A DNA stretch of 64,000 nucleotides, from NCBI GenBank assembly GCA_001643675.2, contig LSRY02000034.1:496001-560000 (forward strand), in the 5' to 3' direction. Both the position numbers and the translations under genes were made by a program. Every line of letters starts with the position of its first letter. Positions within the stretch are counted from its first letter, which is position 1. The stretch is from Monocercomonoides exilis. Lineage: Eukaryota > Preaxostyla > Oxymonadida > Polymastigidae. This document shows positions 49,349-59,400 of the stretch, piece after piece. The notes beneath the pieces were generated by a model, which worked only from the letters and a program-made list of their open reading frames with translations, had not been told where the DNA came from and did not search any database.

Positions 49349-52160
49349 ATGTCATTTTGTCGAATTGCAGCTGCTCATCCGATTGATGAAGAATCTTCTG
49401 AGCATCGGATTTCAGATTTCCCGGATGAAGGGAGTCATTACAAAGGAGTATCATTTAGCCCTGATGGACTCTGTTTACTGTCTTACTCTGGGGTCTGATT
49501 TTTCTTTATGAAATTTTTTTATTTAAAAAAACTGATGGTTCTAGAATAAAAAAATTTATATATACAATGTTCCATCACAAAACTTCATAAGTAAAGCAAG
49601 TAATGAAGAATGGAAGCCTGTTTTTACTATTAATGAAGCAGAAACAATTCATGACGTTTGCTGGTATCCATATATGTCGAGCATGTGTTTGCCGTATATA
49701 TACTTATGATTGAATTTTGAATATATAAACAAAAATTTTTGTTTTCTTTTCGATTTCAGATCCTGAGACAAGCTTTTTCATTTCAGTTTCTTCACAAATG
49801 CCAATTCATGCTTGGGATGCTTTTACAGGAAAGGTTCTCTTTTATTTTTCATTGAATAATTTTTAACAAAAATTTTTTATTCCTTTTATTATTCTTTTTT
49901 CAAGTTACTTTCAACTTATTCAGCATTTGGTCCAACTGAAGAGCCTCTAACTCTTTATTCACTTGATTTTTCAATTGACGGAACAAAGTATTCATATTTT
50001 TTATATATATTGATAATTTATTTTTCGATATTTTGTTTTCAAGGATTTATAGCGGAGGTTCATCGTTAATTCAACTCTGGGATGTGAACAGATCAGGGCG
50101 ATCAATCATTTCTTCAAGCACGTTTTCCAAAAAAGATCAATCAGGATTAAAAGGTCCGATAACGTCAATTGACGTGAATCCCCAGGATCAAAATATGCTT
50201 GGCTGTGGATGTGCTGATGGAAAGGTTGGAATATTTGTGAGTGAAGGCGGATGGAGCGGAACGATGTTGTGTGGCTCGCATACGACAATGGGTAATGTGA
50301 AAGGGTTGCGAGAGGAAGATGCAGAAAATGCGCTTGGTGATGATTACAGTGCTGAAGGAAGTTGCAGCAGCAGTAGTAGTAAAAGCAGTAGTGGTATTGG
50401 CGATGGGTCGAAGTTGGCAGATGTGGAGGAAGTGAAAAGAAAGCAGATGGGAAATGAAGCAAGTTTTTATGATATGTCATATATGTCTGATGAAAAGATA
50501 GAGGCTGATTCGAAAGAAAAAGAAGAAAAAGAACAAGAGGCAGCTGCTGGGGAGAATGAAACAGTTTCAATTAACAATTCTTCCAGTATTGAAGAAGAGA
50601 AAGGCCAAAAGGAATCAACAGCACAAACTGAAGTTGCATCAGAAGCAGCACCAGAAACAGAAGCAACTGCAGAATCAAAAGCAGTGTCAATGACAGTAAA
50701 CACGAATGATATTCAACTCAGTTATCCTTCAGAACTTCCTCATTATCTCACTCCATTTGCGCCTTTTCCTGCAGAAATGCTGGAGTCAAGCAGGTTTATG
50801 AAGAACAGTTTCAAGAAAGGAAAGGGAATAAACGGGAATATTTGGTGTGATTTGATTTTGGAGGGTCATTTCAAAAAACACAAAAAGCTGTTGACAAAAA
50901 CATTTTCCCATTCGCCAGTTGATAATTCGTCTCCGTTGCAGAATTCGAACATTGTTCCTCAACCTCTTCAAGCATCCTCAATTGCTTCTTCTTCTTCTTC
51001 TTCTTCTTCTGTCTCATTATTTTCTCCTTCTCCAGAAACTTTGCAGTCCTCATCATCAGCACTTCAGCAACTTGCTTCTTCGAGCGTTCCTCCTCAACCG
51101 CGACCCCGCCGGCGCTGTGGAGTGACGAAAGTGCAGTTCTCTCCACTGGGAAACACACTTGTGTCTGGCGCCCGCCGCAATGAGCTGCTGTGCTGCTGGG
51201 ACATCAGGAACACAGGAAAGAGGCTGTTTACAATGAAGCGCGAGTGCCACACGAATCAGAGAGTTGGATTTGACTTCACAAGGGACGGGAAATATGTGGT
51301 GAGCGGAGGGCAGAATGGAAAGGTGTCGTTTTTTGATGCGGTTAATGACGGTAAATGCGTGTTGGAGATTCAGCAAGAAGGTTTGATACAGAAGTTTAAA
51401 AAGTTCAAAGAAAAGAAAAATTTTAATTGGTTCCTTTGATATTTGTTCACAATGCATCTATTGATTTATTCTTTTATAAATGTTACATATTTAATTTTTT
51501 TGATTGTGATGATATTATTTGAATCATATTTATTTTTTTTTTCGATCTCTTTTTATTTAAATCAAAATTCTTTTTCTTAAATTCAGATTCTGTTAACGAT
51601 GTTTCTGTGCATCCAACGCTCCCTCTTCTAGCAACGACCACAGGGCAGCATCGTTTTGGAATTCCATTTTTGGAAAAACTGAAATTGGAAGAAAATGCCA
51701 CAAAAGCAAACGAGATGGCTGAAGTAAAGCAGGCAGTCGTAGAAGAATATGAAGCAGGCGCTGCAAGCGCATCAAGTCAAATAGAAATAGATCCACAATC
51801 TTCATCCGCATCTTCTTCTTCTTCTTCTTCTTCTTCTTCTTCAGTCTCTTATATTCCTCCATATAAACGCCCGGTTGTGAAACGAGGTTACTTCCCTCCT
51901 GCATCAAAGAGCATGCTTTCTATCTTTTCTGTTCAAATGTTGGAGCGTCAGCATTCCTGAACGAAAATAGCGTGTTGTTGAAAGAGCTTAAAATTACCGA
52001 AGTGAATGAACAAGAAAAATGTATGAACACAATAATGAAAAATTTTCATGAAAGTCAATTTCATGAAAGTACATCAAAATGCCTTCCTTTGGAGAATACT
52101 GTATTTTTGAACAACGATAGCGAAAAGGATATCCTCGCAATGATAAATTCTGAAATGTGA
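49349..52160 (+). CDS. WRAP53: WRAP53/TCAB1 homologue (WD40 chaperone of telomerase and CAB-box RNAs)
   Basis: Seven exons can be joined exactly: 49349-49492, 49545-49686, 49760-49833, 49905-49987, 50044-51380, 51587-51886 and 51952-52160, giving 762 residues. Family signatures are KGVSFSPDGLCLL, IHDVCWYPYMSSMYPETSFF, SSQMPIHAWDAFTGK, YSGGSSLIQLWDV, then SGARRNELLCCWDIRNTGK, TNQRVGFDFTRDGKYVVSGG and VHPTLPLLATTTGQHRFG, all in the order seen in human TCAB1. TCAB1 binds CAB-box scaRNAs and telomerase RNA and helps trafficking and folding of the RNP. An acidic Ser/Glu-rich insert of about 230 residues (50290-51100) splits the propeller between the blades at SGTMLCGSH and CGVTKVQFSPLG. If the last intron (65 nt) is not removed, the frame ends instead at 51960 (717 residues). 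The ATG at 49349 is the first in-frame one and has no acceptor need. Confidence 0.88.
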
Positions 52161-52210
52161 TGAAATGGAATATCTTTTCTGAAGATTAGAACATATGTTC
52201 AGTATTTATT

Positions 52211-53074
52211 TCAGGCGTTGCCTTCCTCTTGCATTTCCTTTAAATTCACAGTTTCCCTTTCCATTTTCAATCTGTCAGATTCCTTTTTTAGTAGCGTGTC
52301 TTGAACCACAAAAACAAGAGAGCTAACGATAATTGGTTCAATACCCATCAAAATGAATATTTTTAGATTTTTATGGTTATTTAGCGGAGATATTAGAATT
52401 GCACTGATCCAATTCAACGGAGTTGAGAAAATCCATACGATAATTGTAGTAATCGTCTTGCTGATAGAAACAATAATTGACCAAACTGTTAGTTGGGCAA
52501 AAAATGCAAAATATTTTGGAGGATTTCCATAGTTCCCACTCTTCAAAAATGAGAGTTGGCGAAATTTAGGTTTGGATAAAAGTCTTTCGCATAAAGAATT
52601 TATTTTATAATTGAAGAATATGCAAATTATGCAATCAGCATGATAGTTTGTCAGGTACCTTTCATAAATATTTTTGCTTTTGAAACAAAGTGGTAATAAT
52701 GTATACATACCAAACGCAAGGATCTTCATTTGCATTTCCACTAAACAGCAATGAAAGTCCTAACGACGAAAAATGTTGAATGATTGTTCCTTATCAATAA
52801 CATAACATTTGTTAAATACTATTATAACTTTGAATATCAATGGAAATAATACCTACAGTTTGCTTCAATAAATCAAACCACCAAACTTTTAAAGGCCTTT
52901 TTGGACTTTCTTTCTGTCTCATAACTGTGGTTACAATAAACACGAAACAAACTTTTCATGAAATCAAGTTGGGAACAACATACAGAAAACTGCAACGAAA
53001 GCAACAAGGAAAAGCAGTGTTTGAGATATCCAAGATAGCGCGCCTGTTAGTTCGCAATCATTTTGTTGTGCCAT
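52211..53074 (-). CDS. STIMATE/TMEM110 family membrane protein
   Basis: Four exons (53074-52984, 52924-52853, 52759-52711, 52658-52211), all with GT-AG introns and matching phases, give 219 residues. The order of motifs follows STIMATE: an N-terminal span (LSWISQTLLFLVAFVAVF), RPLKVWWFDLLKQTVGLSLL, NEDPCVWYLTNYHADCI, GNYGNPPKYFAFFAQLTVW, spans rich in Ile/Val, LNNHKNLKIFILMGIEPIIV, and a last span VFVVQDTLLKKESD followed by a charged tail. In animals STIMATE is an ER membrane protein at ER-plasma membrane contacts that promotes STIM1 in store-operated calcium entry. The role here can only be inferred. The gene ends 50 bp from the end of WRAP53 (tail to tail) and starts 197 bp from SPAG16 (head to head). 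Confidence 0.85.
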
Positions 53075-53271
53075 GAAAATTATAAAATAAAAATCAGATT
53101 GATCTTTATGTAATGAAATAAACACAGAATAATTCTTGTTTTTGATATACAAATAAAATGTCTATTTTTAATGAACAAATTCATGAAACAATTTTGGTGA
53201 AAAGAGATAAAAAAAAATGAAAATGTTTGATCTTTAAACAACGGTTTTTGATCTGATTATTTTCAATTCAC
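53075..53271. promoter_or_regulatory. Shared divergent promoter region
   Basis: 197 bp between the ATG of the STIMATE-like gene (minus) and the ATG of SPAG16 (plus). AT-rich, no named motif. Confidence 0.45.
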
Positions 53272-54881
53272 ATGGCCTCGCAATTTGACGATGATGACGA
53301 CTTCGTTTTTGAAGAAGTCCCCCTTGAAAAATTTGAATTGGCACCAGATGAAGAAGAAAATGACATAAGTCTTGAATCTTTAAAAGCAGCAGTGAAAATT
53401 CCAGAAAAAGCACCTACTGTGCCACAGAGGCCAATCTTACCACAAGTATCAAATAAGCCAGTTGTAGTTGAAGATTTTATCAGAAATTATTTGAAAAAAA
53501 TGAAAATGGAGCGAACTCTGGAAATGTTTCAGGTTTTTATAATATTTTCATTTATTTTTGGACTTTTTCATAATTTTTAAAAGATGGAATGGTATGAATG
53601 CGCGCATGATTCTACAACAGATCCTGTGGTGGATGCTTACGCGCAGATACAAGAATTGACCGAACAAGTTTTCAGGTTGAAAGAAGAACTTCAAGCAAAG
53701 ACAGAATTTGCAGAGTATGTTAATTATATACAATGAAAAGAACAAAATAATATATTTTTTAACGTTGTATTTTAATTTTATGTTTTTTTATTTGAACAGG
53801 AAAGCATCTGGTCTTTTTGAAAAATTGAGAAAAGAGAGAGATTTCCATAAAATGCACCATCGCAGAGTGGTTGAAGAGAAAAACAAGCTTATTCGCGACA
53901 TGAAACGATTAGTTAAGCATAACGCAAAGTTTGAGTTTTTGATTTAATTTGTGTTGCTCAAAAGTGTGATTATCATTTATTTCAGTTATGAGCCAGTTCT
54001 TCGAGAAATGAAAAGTCGATATGAAGCTGTAATGAAAGATAAAATGCTCCTTAAACTAGAAAAAGATAAGTACATCAACCGAGTTGAAATATTGGAAGAG
54101 ACCGTCCGCCAGCTGCAATCATACAGCGTTGCTGGAGGCGGTGGGCAAGCTGCGACTCTTGCGTCATCTGTTCTCGCCACTTCACCTCTCAAAGCCGAGG
54201 CAGACGGAGGCTCACGTCTTTTGCAGCCGACTGCGTCGTCGCTGATGCGCGCCAAGGAGACAGCTGCCAAGCATGGGATGAAGGTGACGAAAGATGGATC
54301 AGTCACAGCCCGCCGCGGCGAAAGGCGGAGTGCAGATGTTGGGCCAGGGTGGATGGCTGGTGCCGGTGGCGGAGGTCCGTCCGGGACGAAGCCTCGTCGC
54401 GCTGCTTCAGCCGAGCGGGCAAGCGCACCGACAGTCGTGCCGCTGCGTGTGAAGCCGCGCCCGTCGACACCTCCGCAGGTGGCTGCGCCTGCCTCAAAAG
54501 TGGCGACTTTTAAGGCGACGAAGAACTACAACTGCCATTCGATGCCTATCACTTCACTGGCATTCTATCCGAATAAAGACGAGGTGGTGACCACTTCAGA
54601 CGACGGCTCGTGGAAGATGTGGGCGATTCCGGGCGGAGAGTTCATCAAAGGCGGAAATGAGCACAAGGAATGGGTGAGCGAAGCGGCATTCCATCCGAAG
54701 TATGAAGTTCTAATGAGACAGACGAATGTTGAATGAGTTATTTGGATATTTTGTATTTTTTTAAAAAAAAGAAAAAAAATATTTTGAAGTTTTTGAATTT
54801 TTTGATAATTAATGATGATGCTTGGAACTTTTGGCACATTTTTTGTAATTATTTCATAAATAACATTTCTTTCATTTTTGT

Positions 54882-54924
<43 letters not shown>

Positions 54925-55367
54925 TTCATTCATTCATTCATTCATTCATTCATTCATTCAAGTGGAAGTAAGCTTGTGACAGCTTCTGGTGACTGCACGG
55001 TCAAGTTGTGGGATTACTCAACCGGGGCGTGCACAGCCACGTTTACTGATCATACTGGCGTTTGAATATCTTTTTAATATTTTAATGTTTTGATTTTTAT
55101 AAATACGGATTTGAAAATTTTTATTTTCATTTGCTTTCTTCAAATTCTTTGATTACTTGTTATATCTTATGTGCTTAACGAAAACATCAACTTTTCGTTC
55201 TTATGATATTATTCTCAATGCTTCTTCAACCGATTCCTTTCATTCTACCTGCTTCAATTTCCATCGCTGTTGCTGTCGAATTCCAAATCCTTCATTCTTC
55301 CTCTTTGTTGATATATGTTAATATACACATATATATCAACATTCATTTTTATAAATTCCTTTTATTT

Positions 55368-55405
<38 letters not shown>

Positions 55406-56141
55406 TTTTTGTTTTTGTTTCTGTTTCTGTTTCTGTTTGTTTGTTTGTTTGTTTGTTTTTTAAACGAAATAAATCTTCAGCCTGTGTGGTCTGTGTCCTT
55501 CCACGACTCTGGCGACTTCTTCTCTTCTTCTTCCTCTGACAGCACGATCAAAATCTGGGACATGCGTACGCAGGCCTGCCGCTTCACACTGCGGGGCCAT
55601 GTTGACTCTGTGAATGATGCACACTTTATCCCCTTCACTTCTGCAGTGTGTTCTTGTTCTGCGGATAAAACTGTGTCTTTGTGGGATGTCCGCACGGGGA
55701 GGTGCGCGGAGTCCTTCTTTGGGCACACGAACGGCTGCAACAGAGTCGCATACGACCCGGACGGCTACTCGCTGGCTTCTTCGGATGCTGATGGTGTTGT
55801 GTGCTTGTGGGATACAAGAACGGTGAAGCAGAGAGGAAGGGTTTGTTTAAAGAAAAATATTATTTTTTGCAATTATATTATTTTATTTATTTATTTATTT
55901 ATTTATTTTTGTTTGTTTGTTTGTTTGAATGACTTTATTTATTTATTTGTAATTTCTGAATGCAATAACATTTGGGTATTTTGTTGCCTTTGTCTGTCAG
56001 TTCAATTGCGGGCCAAAAGCAGCAAATGGCCTTTCGTTTGACGGAAGTGGGCAAGTTTTGGTTGTTGGAAGTGACGATGGAACGATAAAAATGTTTGTTA
56101 TAATTTGAAATTTTTCAGATTTCAAAAAAAATGAATACCCC

Positions 56142-56179
<38 letters not shown>

Positions 56180-56603
56180 CACTTTTATAATTATAATTTT
56201 TCTTCCTTCCTCTGTTTTTCACTCTCTTTATATTTTTATATATTTCTTTCTTTCTTTCTTTGAATTTCTTTAAAAAAATAACAATTTTCCTTTTTTTAAC
56301 ATCAAATTTTTCTTTTTTGTGGATATATCTGAAACGTGCGTCTGTCCTTTTGAAACTCTTAACGAATTGTTTAGAATTGACATTGAAGAAGAACTTAGCA
56401 AATCATATGGCCAAACCATGGCGCGTACCAGAAGCTCGTTCTCAAACACAGCATTGTCCACCCTCTCTTCTCCCAGCAGCCTTCCGCCTATCACAAAAGT
56501 GTTGAAAGGACATTCTGATTGTGTTCTTGACGTGCTGTTTGACAAGCAGAATCGATATCTTCTCAGTTGCTCAACAGATAGAACGATGATACTTTGGTGC
56601 TAA
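53272..56603 (+). CDS. SPAG16: SPAG16/PF20 homologue, axonemal central-pair WD40 protein
   Basis: Eight exons join in phase: 53272-53532, 53584-53714, 53800-53928, 53986-54699, 54963-55059, 55481-55840, 56001-56092 and 56375-56603, giving 670 residues, close to the family length (about 600-630). N-terminal signatures are FIRNYLKKMKMERTLEMFQ, MEWYECAHDSTTDPVVDAY and a coiled coil with ERDFHKMHHRRVVEEKNKLI then YEPVLREMKSRYEAVM. A Ser/Arg/Ala-rich linker follows, then a C-terminal WD40 propeller: SLAFYPNKDEVVTTSDDGSW, LVTASGDCTVKLWDY, FFSSSSSDSTIKIWDM, VCSCSADKTVSLWDV, LASSDADGVVCLWDT and LLSCSTDRTMILWC. PF20/SPAG16 sits on the C2 side of the central-pair apparatus and is needed for flagellar beating, which fits a motile flagellate. 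Several introns carry simple repeats. The join at 56092/56375 is the least certain. Confidence 0.9.
54881..54961 (+). repeat. (TTTA)n then (TTCA)n in a SPAG16 intron
   Basis: A TTTA tetranucleotide run of about 12 units passes directly into about 9 units of TTCA and ends in the acceptor CAAG, so the array forms the intron's 3' splice region. Confidence 0.8.
55370..55460 (+). repeat. Poly-T then GTTT/CTGTTT repeats in a SPAG16 intron
   Basis: About 35 T residues are followed by GTTTTT, CTGTTT and GTTT repeats up to the acceptor region of the exon at 55481. Confidence 0.75.
56138..56179 (+). repeat. Poly-C/poly-T run in the last SPAG16 intron
   Basis: Eleven C residues are followed by about 31 T residues. 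On the minus strand this would be a poly-A/poly-G tract. Confidence 0.75.
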
Positions 56604-56985
56604 ATTTTGAATTGACACAAAATGTTTTGATTTTTTTATTGTTATTTTATAAATCTTTTCCATTACTATTTTTTTTTAACATCTCGCAATTATTTTTGTT
56701 AAGTTGTGATAAAGAGGAAAAAAAAGCACTTTTTTTTTCTTTATTAAGCGTCGTATTATCATGTTTATCTCTTCAAAATAGAAGTTTGTAATTATTTCCT
56801 TTGGAAAGTTATCGAGAGAATAAAATCAAAGAACCATGTTTTAATTGAAAGAGATTTCAATCTGAATTATCAAATGATTTTTCTTTTCGGATTTAAGAAT
56901 GAACATGAATTACATGAATGAATCTTGTTCAAAATCTACCGCTCCAAACGTTTTAATTATTTTTATTTCTTTCCAACAAATTTGA
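56604..56985. other. 3' flank of SPAG16, no gene seen
   Basis: AT-rich, with no supported gene before the transposon end. Confidence 0.5.
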
Positions 56986-57132
56986 TAGGGTGGTTTTTTT
57001 ATCCTGACATTTTTTTTTATCCGGACAAAAATTTTAATAATGAATTATTTCTACCCACTTTTTGGATATTTTATCATATTTTTGATATATAAGGAAAAGT
57101 CAACAATCAGAATTTCAGATCAAATTACTATA

Positions 57133-57230
57133 CCTAATCTCTGATGGGGGAGAAAATGTGAGGGTCAGCTCCTCCATCTCTGATTAGTGCCTCCCCTGAG
57201 GAGATTAGGTAATAGCAACGGGGGCTGACT
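57133..57230. other. Compact GC-rich segment with strong folding potential
   Basis: A roughly 100-nt GC-rich island lies in an AT-rich leader. CCTAATCTC (57133-57141) can pair with GAGATTAGG (57201-57209). GATGGGGGAG (57143-57152) can pair with CTCCTCCATC (57169-57178) at nine of ten positions. GTCAGCTCC (57164-57172), from the second hairpin's loop and 3' side, can pair with GGGGCTGAC (57221-57229), giving a pseudoknot or a switch between two folds. Whether it acts as RNA is unknown. Confidence 0.4.
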
Positions 57231-57333
57231 GAGTTAGAATTTGATTGAAAATTTTTTTTGATTTTTTTTCATTTTAATAAATATTTTTTTGAAAAAATAA
57301 AAAATTGATCATAACCAAAAATTTATTTTTGAA

Positions 57334-58929
57334 ATGAGTGTTGTCGTAAACAAAAAACAACAAGGATTAAAGAAAATTAGAAGTTTAATGAGATTTCTTC
57401 AATATCGACATATTGAAAGTAGATTAGAGCGTGTTGCAACTATTATTTCTAATGGAGAAGCTCGGGTTGCTGATGCTGCGAACATGAAGGAATTTACTCG
57501 CTCGGCAATTGATAGAGCAGTTGCAGCTGTGGAAAAAGGAAGAAAAGCAGGACAGAATGGAAGACCAGAATTATTCAATAAGGAAGAAAAGGAAACGATA
57601 TTTGGTGTACTAAAAATCGAATGTGAAAGTGGGACAAGTCACAATGCTGCACAAATGAGGAAATTAGTTTGTCACAATTTTTAATTTGTTGTTTTTATTT
57701 ATTTTTTTATATATTCAGATGAACACTGTAAAAATGATAGGAAAAAAGACGGTTTTGATGAAGAAGATGAAGAAGTGAACATTTCTAAAGCATATCCTTA
57801 TCAATACACAAAAATGAACCCCGACCTTAAAACGTCATTCCCTCGAAATGTCGACATTCAAAGGCTCTCCGCATCAAATCAACAAACTCTTCTTCCATTT
57901 TTCACTCTTCTGCAAAACCTTCATGATCAACATCATTATTCTAACTCTCTCATCTTTAATATTGATGAATCTTCTCTTCGACTCTCTGATTCTTTCTCTT
58001 CTCTTGTTTTCCATCCTTCCGACATGCCTGCCGGTTTCTCCAAAACACCAATGAACATGACGAATGCAACTCTCCTCGTTGCAGCTGCAGCTGATGGCTC
58101 CTCCCTAAAAAGCGTCGTTCTGTGGCCTTGTCGGAAACTGCCAGATGAACTGCGCCTTGTTCTGAGTTCACAGTTAGATGTTTGGGGTGAAAATGAAGGC
58201 TGGATGACTGAAGCGCTATTCCTCAAATATGCTGAAGAAGTGTTGCTTCCAGGGATCACATAAAGAAGAGAAACTTTGAAGAAGAATGATGAACGTTGCC
58301 TTCTCCTTCTTGATTCTCATTCTTCGAGAGCGCAGCCTGACTTGTGGAAGAAGTTCGCCGATTCTTCAATAGATGTGGTCACCTTCGTACCCCACACCAC
58401 TCACATCGCACAGCCGTTGGATCGTGGCGTATTTGCTGTTTTTAAAAAAACAATTAATACCAATTACGAAGCTCCTTCTTCTTCTTCTGTTGTTTTGCGA
58501 CGAGAAGCGCTAGCTGATGTGCTTCCACAAGCTTTACAAACTTCTTTGTTGCCTTCAACAATCAAATCATCATTTGCGAAGAGCGGAGTGCTGTCACATC
58601 AGTGGCACGAAGTGTTAGCGAAGCTGCCAAAAGAACCTTCTGTCACTCTGAAGAAAAGAACAAAAAGGTTTGATTATTTTGGAAAATTAATTACCGATGA
58701 AGAATTTTTAATTGAATGGAAAAAAGAAAAGGATGAAAGAAAAGAGTCAAAAAATGAAGAAAAAGATAATGAAGAAATTGAAAAGGCTTTGTTTGAAGAT
58801 GAAAAACTGAAAAAAAGAAAATTCAACCCATCGAAAATTTTAAATGATGATTTTTCTGATTACGAAAAAAAACAAATAAATACTCGAAAAATTGTCAAAC
58901 GAGAGCTTGTTGATTATATGTATCATTAA
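57334..58929 (+). pseudogene. pogo/Tigger-like transposase with stop and frame break
   Basis: The N-terminal part (57334-57684) is basic and helical (SLMRFLQYRHIESRLERVAT), suiting a helix-turn-helix DNA-binding region. A 43-54-nt intron-like gap follows RKL, with a frame change in an A-rich run near 57740. The catalytic part (57775-58929) holds all three acidic residues: D in NIDESSLRLSD (57964-57966), D in LLLLDSHSSR (58312-58314) and D in IAQPLDRGVF (58420-58422). A TAA at 58261-58263 splits it between LLPGIT and RRETLKKNDERC. The Lys/Glu-rich C-terminus ends VKRELVDYMYH. The element is therefore inactive as read, although much less decayed than the split copy at 9.9-14.1 kb. It would cut and paste DNA at TA sites. 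Confidence 0.8.
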
Positions 58930-59030
58930 TATTTTTTTAAAAACGAAATCAATACACAATACACAAAAATAAATTTGTTTATTTTTTATTCGGGTTTTCA
59001 AAAAAATATTCGGGTTAATAAATCACCCTA

Positions 59031-59400
59031 TTTGCAAATTTGAAAAAAATTGAGGCTAAATAACCGAGCTACACTGAATTGTTTATTCCGCTAGTCTTCT
59101 TCAAATTTTCATCTATTTGTATTAAAATAAAAAACCTCATAATCGTCTCTCTTTTTTATAATTTAACTGACTTCTGAGGTAAACTTCATTTCAAGCGTCT
59201 GTGCTACAATGAAATTTTTTAATTACCAAAGAGGAATTATATCCTTCACTTTGAGCTGAGTCTTTATCTGCCTTTACCGCAGCTTCATACCACTCCGCTT
59301 CTCCTTTCATAAAGCGGAAAAAATAAGAGAAGAAGAGATTAATATCTGATGTAGCTGATGTTAAACATCACGAAATCATCAAAGTTATCATCTTCATTTC
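59031..59400. other. Flank between transposon and decayed copy C, no gene seen
   Basis: AT-rich. Nothing supported. Confidence 0.45.

Larger units (their letters stand above)
56988..59028 (+). mobile_element. Complete pogo/Tigger-like DNA transposon, damaged
   Basis: The ends are imperfect inverted repeats beginning GGGTGGTTTTTTTATCC (left) and GGGTGATTTATTAACC (reverse complement of the right). Each is flanked by TA (56986-56987 and 59029-59030), the target duplication of the Tc1/mariner/pogo superfamily. The 2,041-bp element encodes a DDE_1 transposase (57334-58929). An inner repeat of the tip motif (ATCCTGAC and ATCCGGAC at left, CGGGTT twice at right) may be transposase-binding sites. 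Confidence 0.8.
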
